A stretch of 8,747 bases of DNA from Flavobacteriales bacterium UBA7382 (GTDB lineage Bacteria > Bacteroidota > Bacteroidia > Flavobacteriales_D > Sanyastnellaceae), in contig DKNS01000126.1 of NCBI GenBank assembly GCA_002469765.1, forward strand, positions 1,657-10,403, in the 5' to 3' direction. Shown here piece by piece: positions 6,629 through 8,747 of the stretch. The notes beneath the pieces are model-generated. The model did not search any database. It was not told where the DNA came from and saw only the letters and a program-made list of their open reading frames with translations. A program made the position numbers and the translations under genes. Each line of letters opens with the position of its first letter. The stretch's first letter is position 1.

Positions 6629-7807
6629 TTACGAGTAGTTAAACGTGCCGTGTGGGCCGTCGATGCAAACAGACGACGGCTCCCCAAAAGCAGACTCCAC
6701 GCGACCGACAATTTGGGCTTCCACCCCAAAGGAGCGGCTCACCCCAATGATAGCCTCTGCAGTCTCTTCGTCGGTGTAAAACTCGAGACGATGGCCCATG
6801 TTGAAGACCTTGTACATCTCATTCCAAGTTGTTCCCGACTCTCTTTGGATGGTTTCAAACAAGACAGGCACAGGCATCATGTTGTCCTTGACCACCTTCA
6901 ATTCAGGATTCAAGAAATGCAACACCTTGGTTTGCGCACCGCCTGAACAGTGGACCATGCCTTGAATTCGCTGACGGTGTGACTCCATCACCTTTTGGAC
7001 GATGGGGGCATACGTTCTCGTGGCGCTCAATACGAGTCGCCCCGCATCCACAGGCGCACCCGACACCTCGTCTGTCAGCCCAAAGGAACCGGTGTACACC
7101 AGCTCTTTGGACGTCGCAGGGTCGAAACTCTCCGGGTATTTCTCTGCCAAATCCGACCCAAACACGTCGTGTCGAGCTGAGGTCAGGCCGTTGCTGCCCA
7201 TGCCACCGTTGTAGGCCGTCTCGTAGGACGACTGACCATGGCTTGCCAGAGCCACAACCACATCGCCCGCTGAGATGTTGCCGTTGTCGATCACGTCTTT
7301 GCGCGCCATGCGCGCCACCACTGTAGAGTCAACGATGATGGTGCGCACCAAGTCCCCTACGTCAGCCGTTTCTCCGCCGGTCGAACGAATGTCAAGCCCT
7401 TCCTTTCTCAAGTCGGCCAGCAAAGATTCTGTGCCTTGGATGATTTCTCGGATGACTTCCCCCGGGATGAGATGCTTGTTGCGGCCGATCGTGCTTGACA
7501 CAAGAATTGGGCCCGTGCAACCCACACAAAGCAGGTCATCCACGTTCATGATGAGTGCGTCTTGGGCAATGCCTTTCCACACGCTCAAATCACCAGTTTC
7601 CTTCCAGTACATGTACGCCAAAGAAGACTTGGTCCCGGCGCCGTCCGCATGCATCACCACACAATGGTCTTCGCTCCCAGTCAAATGGTCGGGGACAATC
7701 TTGCAAAACGCCTTAGGGAACAGTCCCTTGTCGATGCCTTCAATGGCGGCATGGACCTCTTCCTTGCCCGCGGAAACCCCGCGCGCAGCGTACCGTGCGT
7801 CACTCAC
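6629..7807 (-). CDS. purM: Phosphoribosylformylglycinamidine cyclo-ligase (AIR synthetase), long Bacteroidota form
   Basis: Fifth step of de novo purine synthesis: ATP-dependent closure of FGAM to aminoimidazole ribotide (AIR) in the cytosol. The 392-aa protein is about 45 residues longer than E. coli PurM and follows the variant I know from Bacteroidota: YAARGVSAGKEEVH (6-19), GLFPKAFCKIVPDHL (28-42), the ATP-site loop DGAGTKSSLAYMYWKETGD (55-73), STGGETADVGDL (142-153), GGMGSNGLTSARHDV (201-215), HCSGGAQTK (286-294) and FNMGHRLEFY (335-344). The last three correspond to the classical SNG, GGG and FNxG motifs of the PurM fold. The start is GTG at 7807, giving MSDARYAARGVSA, which aligns with family N-termini. 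It begins 3 bp after the stop of the envelope-protein gene and ends 3 bp before prfA, so all three are probably one transcript with re-initiating ribosomes. The stop is TAA. Confidence 0.95.
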   Translation of the reverse strand: MSDARYAARGVSAGKEEVHAAIEGIDKGLFPKAFCKIVPDHLTGSEDHCVVMHADGAGTKSSLAYMYWKETGDLSVWKGIAQDALIMNVDDLLCVGCTGPILVSSTIGRNKHLIPGEVIREIIQGTESLLADLRKEGLDIRSTGGETADVGDLVRTIIVDSTVVARMARKDVIDNGNISAGDVVVALASHGQSSYETAYNGGMGSNGLTSARHDVFGSDLAEKYPESFDPATSKELVYTGSFGLTDEVSGAPVDAGRLVLSATRTYAPIVQKVMESHRQRIQGMVHCSGGAQTKVLHFLNPELKVVKDNMMPVPVLFETIQRESGTTWNEMYKVFNMGHRLEFYTDEETAEAIIGVSRSFGVEAQIVGRVESAFGEPSSVCIDGPHGTFNYS

Positions 7808-7810
7808 GTG

Positions 7811-8747
7811 TTATTCGTCGCCTTTGTAATCGAACGCGATGATCTTGAACACCGTTCGGCGGTTGCGCTGGTGGGCACGTTCTTGGTCGTCCTTGGGCAT
7901 GCTGTTGATTTCAGCATCGCTCACAAGCAACGCTTCTTCACCGTAGCCCACAGGGAACATGCGCTCGGAAGGAATGCCTGCATCCTTCAAGTAGCTCACG
8001 CATGTCTCCGCACGGTCTTGACTCAATTTCTTGTTGGCCACGGCCCCGCCACGGCTGTCGGTGTGGGCCTCGAGTTGAATGACCAAATTTTCATTGCGTT
8101 GCAACAAATCAACGAGGTAGTTCAACGAATCGGCTGAGTTGACAGAAGCGTCCACCAAAAGGTCGGCACTCCCCAACGGGTACAAGACCGTCGGCATGTC
8201 GTACTCTTTGTTCAGAACAATTTCTTTCAAGAGGTACTCACGGGCCAACGTGGTCGACTCAGTCAACCCTTCGGTGGTGAGGAGATCCCCCGTTCCGATG
8301 TAGCCCTCCACCGCCACATCTACGCCAAAGGTCATGCGCTGTCCGATTTGGCCATCGCACAAGGCCAGTTCACCTTCGGAATCGGTGGTGTAGGCGTTGG
8401 ACGAGCCATCTTCCCCTTCCAAGGTGACTGTGGCGCCTGAAAGTGGCATGCCAGTGTCGTAGTCGTATATGAACGCTTGGTAGCAGAATTCAAGCGGAGG
8501 CAAACGGAAAGAGTACAAATCGTCTTTGCCCTTGCCGCCAACGCGGTTGGAAGTGAACATGCCCTCATCTGAATCGGCCTTGAATGAAATGGCAAAGTCG
8601 TCGCCAGACGAGTTCAAGGGGAATGGCAACACCTTGGGCTCGGCAAACGCCAATTCTCCCTCACGCACCTCGGCCTTCCACAAGTCCAACGAACCGAGAC
8701 CCTCTCGGCCACTGGTCGACCAGTACAAATCGCCGTTGTCGCGGAAC
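7811..8747 (-). CDS. PD40/carboxypeptidase-regulatory-like/OmpA-domain envelope protein, 5' end missing
   Basis: The last 311 residues of a larger protein; the frame is open to the window edge. Visible in order: two WD40-like PD40 beta-propeller motifs (about 1-26, ending STSGREGLGSLDLW, and about 48-80, with FTSNRVGGKGKDDLYSF); a carboxypeptidase-regulatory-like beta domain (about 83-160; YQAFIYDYDTGMPLSGATVTL, TTDSEGEL); and an OmpA C-terminal peptidoglycan-binding domain (about 185-305). In the last, EAHTDSRGG, NKKLSQDRAETCVSYLKDAGI, GYGEE and HQRNRRTVFKI supply the Asp and Arg that hold the diaminopimelate side chain. It should lie in the periplasm or at the outer membrane, bound to peptidoglycan. 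The domain order matches PorE of the type IX secretion/gliding apparatus, which also has N-terminal TPRs and a lipoprotein signal; those would lie outside the window, and Bacteroidota carry several such paralogues, so I assign no symbol. The stop is TAA, 3 bp before purM. Confidence 0.92.
   Translation of the reverse strand, partial: FRDNGDLYWSTSGREGLGSLDLWKAEVREGELAFAEPKVLPFPLNSSGDDFAISFKADSDEGMFTSNRVGGKGKDDLYSFRLPPLEFCYQAFIYDYDTGMPLSGATVTLEGEDGSSNAYTTDSEGELALCDGQIGQRMTFGVDVAVEGYIGTGDLLTTEGLTESTTLAREYLLKEIVLNKEYDMPTVLYPLGSADLLVDASVNSADSLNYLVDLLQRNENLVIQLEAHTDSRGGAVANKKLSQDRAETCVSYLKDAGIPSERMFPVGYGEEALLVSDAEINSMPKDDQERAHQRNRRTVFKIIAFDYKGDE

Noticed and set aside
5861..6946. A 361-codon open frame on the plus strand
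   Set aside because: It lies antisense to prfA and purM, both certain by motif, and its translation shows no recognisable domain; long antisense frames are common in GC-rich codon-biased genes.

Overview
The window reads as ordinary chromosomal DNA of a Bacteroidota bacterium, most likely Flavobacteriales-like with a fairly high GC content (mid-50s % by eye). The evidence is the long Bacteroidota form of PurM, the PD40/OmpA protein of the type linked to gliding and type IX secretion, the signal-peptide-bearing AGCS symporter, a promoter of the Bacteroidota TTG/TAnnTTTG type, and the near-absence of Shine-Dalgarno sequences before start codons. All nine genes I can support lie on the minus strand, so the transcription order runs from high to low coordinates.

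Layout in transcription order: the 3' part of a PD40-OmpA envelope protein (7811-8747, cut by the window edge); purM, de novo purine synthesis (6629-7807); prfA, release factor 1 (5534-6625); pyrF, orotidine-5'-phosphate decarboxylase (4626-5492); a two-TM K+ channel with a cytosolic RCK/TrkA domain (3513-4538); an AGCS-family Na+/amino-acid symporter (1945-3480); a membrane-anchored ComEA-like helix-hairpin-helix protein overlapping the symporter's 3' end (1272-1970); an acyl-CoA dehydrogenase (69-1217); and the first nine codons of what looks like rpsU, ribosomal protein bS21 (1-26), behind its own promoter.

The genes are tightly packed. The ompA-like/purM and purM/prfA gaps are 3 bp each, prfA/pyrF is 41 bp, pyrF/K+ channel 87 bp, K+ channel/AGCS 32 bp, the HhH gene overlaps AGCS by 26 bp, HhH/acyl-CoA dehydrogenase is 54 bp and acyl-CoA dehydrogenase/rpsU 42 bp. 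No stretch over 100 bp lacks a gene. I saw no tRNA, rRNA, mobile element, CRISPR array or convincing intrinsic terminator.

Functionally this is housekeeping: nucleotide synthesis (purM, pyrF), translation (prfA, probable rpsU), ion and amino-acid transport, acyl-CoA oxidation, DNA binding and cell envelope. I found no clearly novel system. The details most worth a second look are at expression level: a perfect AGGAGG ribosome-binding site for the HhH gene inside the symporter's coding sequence, in a lineage that normally does not use such sites; the consensus promoter and truncated rpsU start at the left edge; and a cluster of short palindromes just before the acyl-CoA dehydrogenase start.
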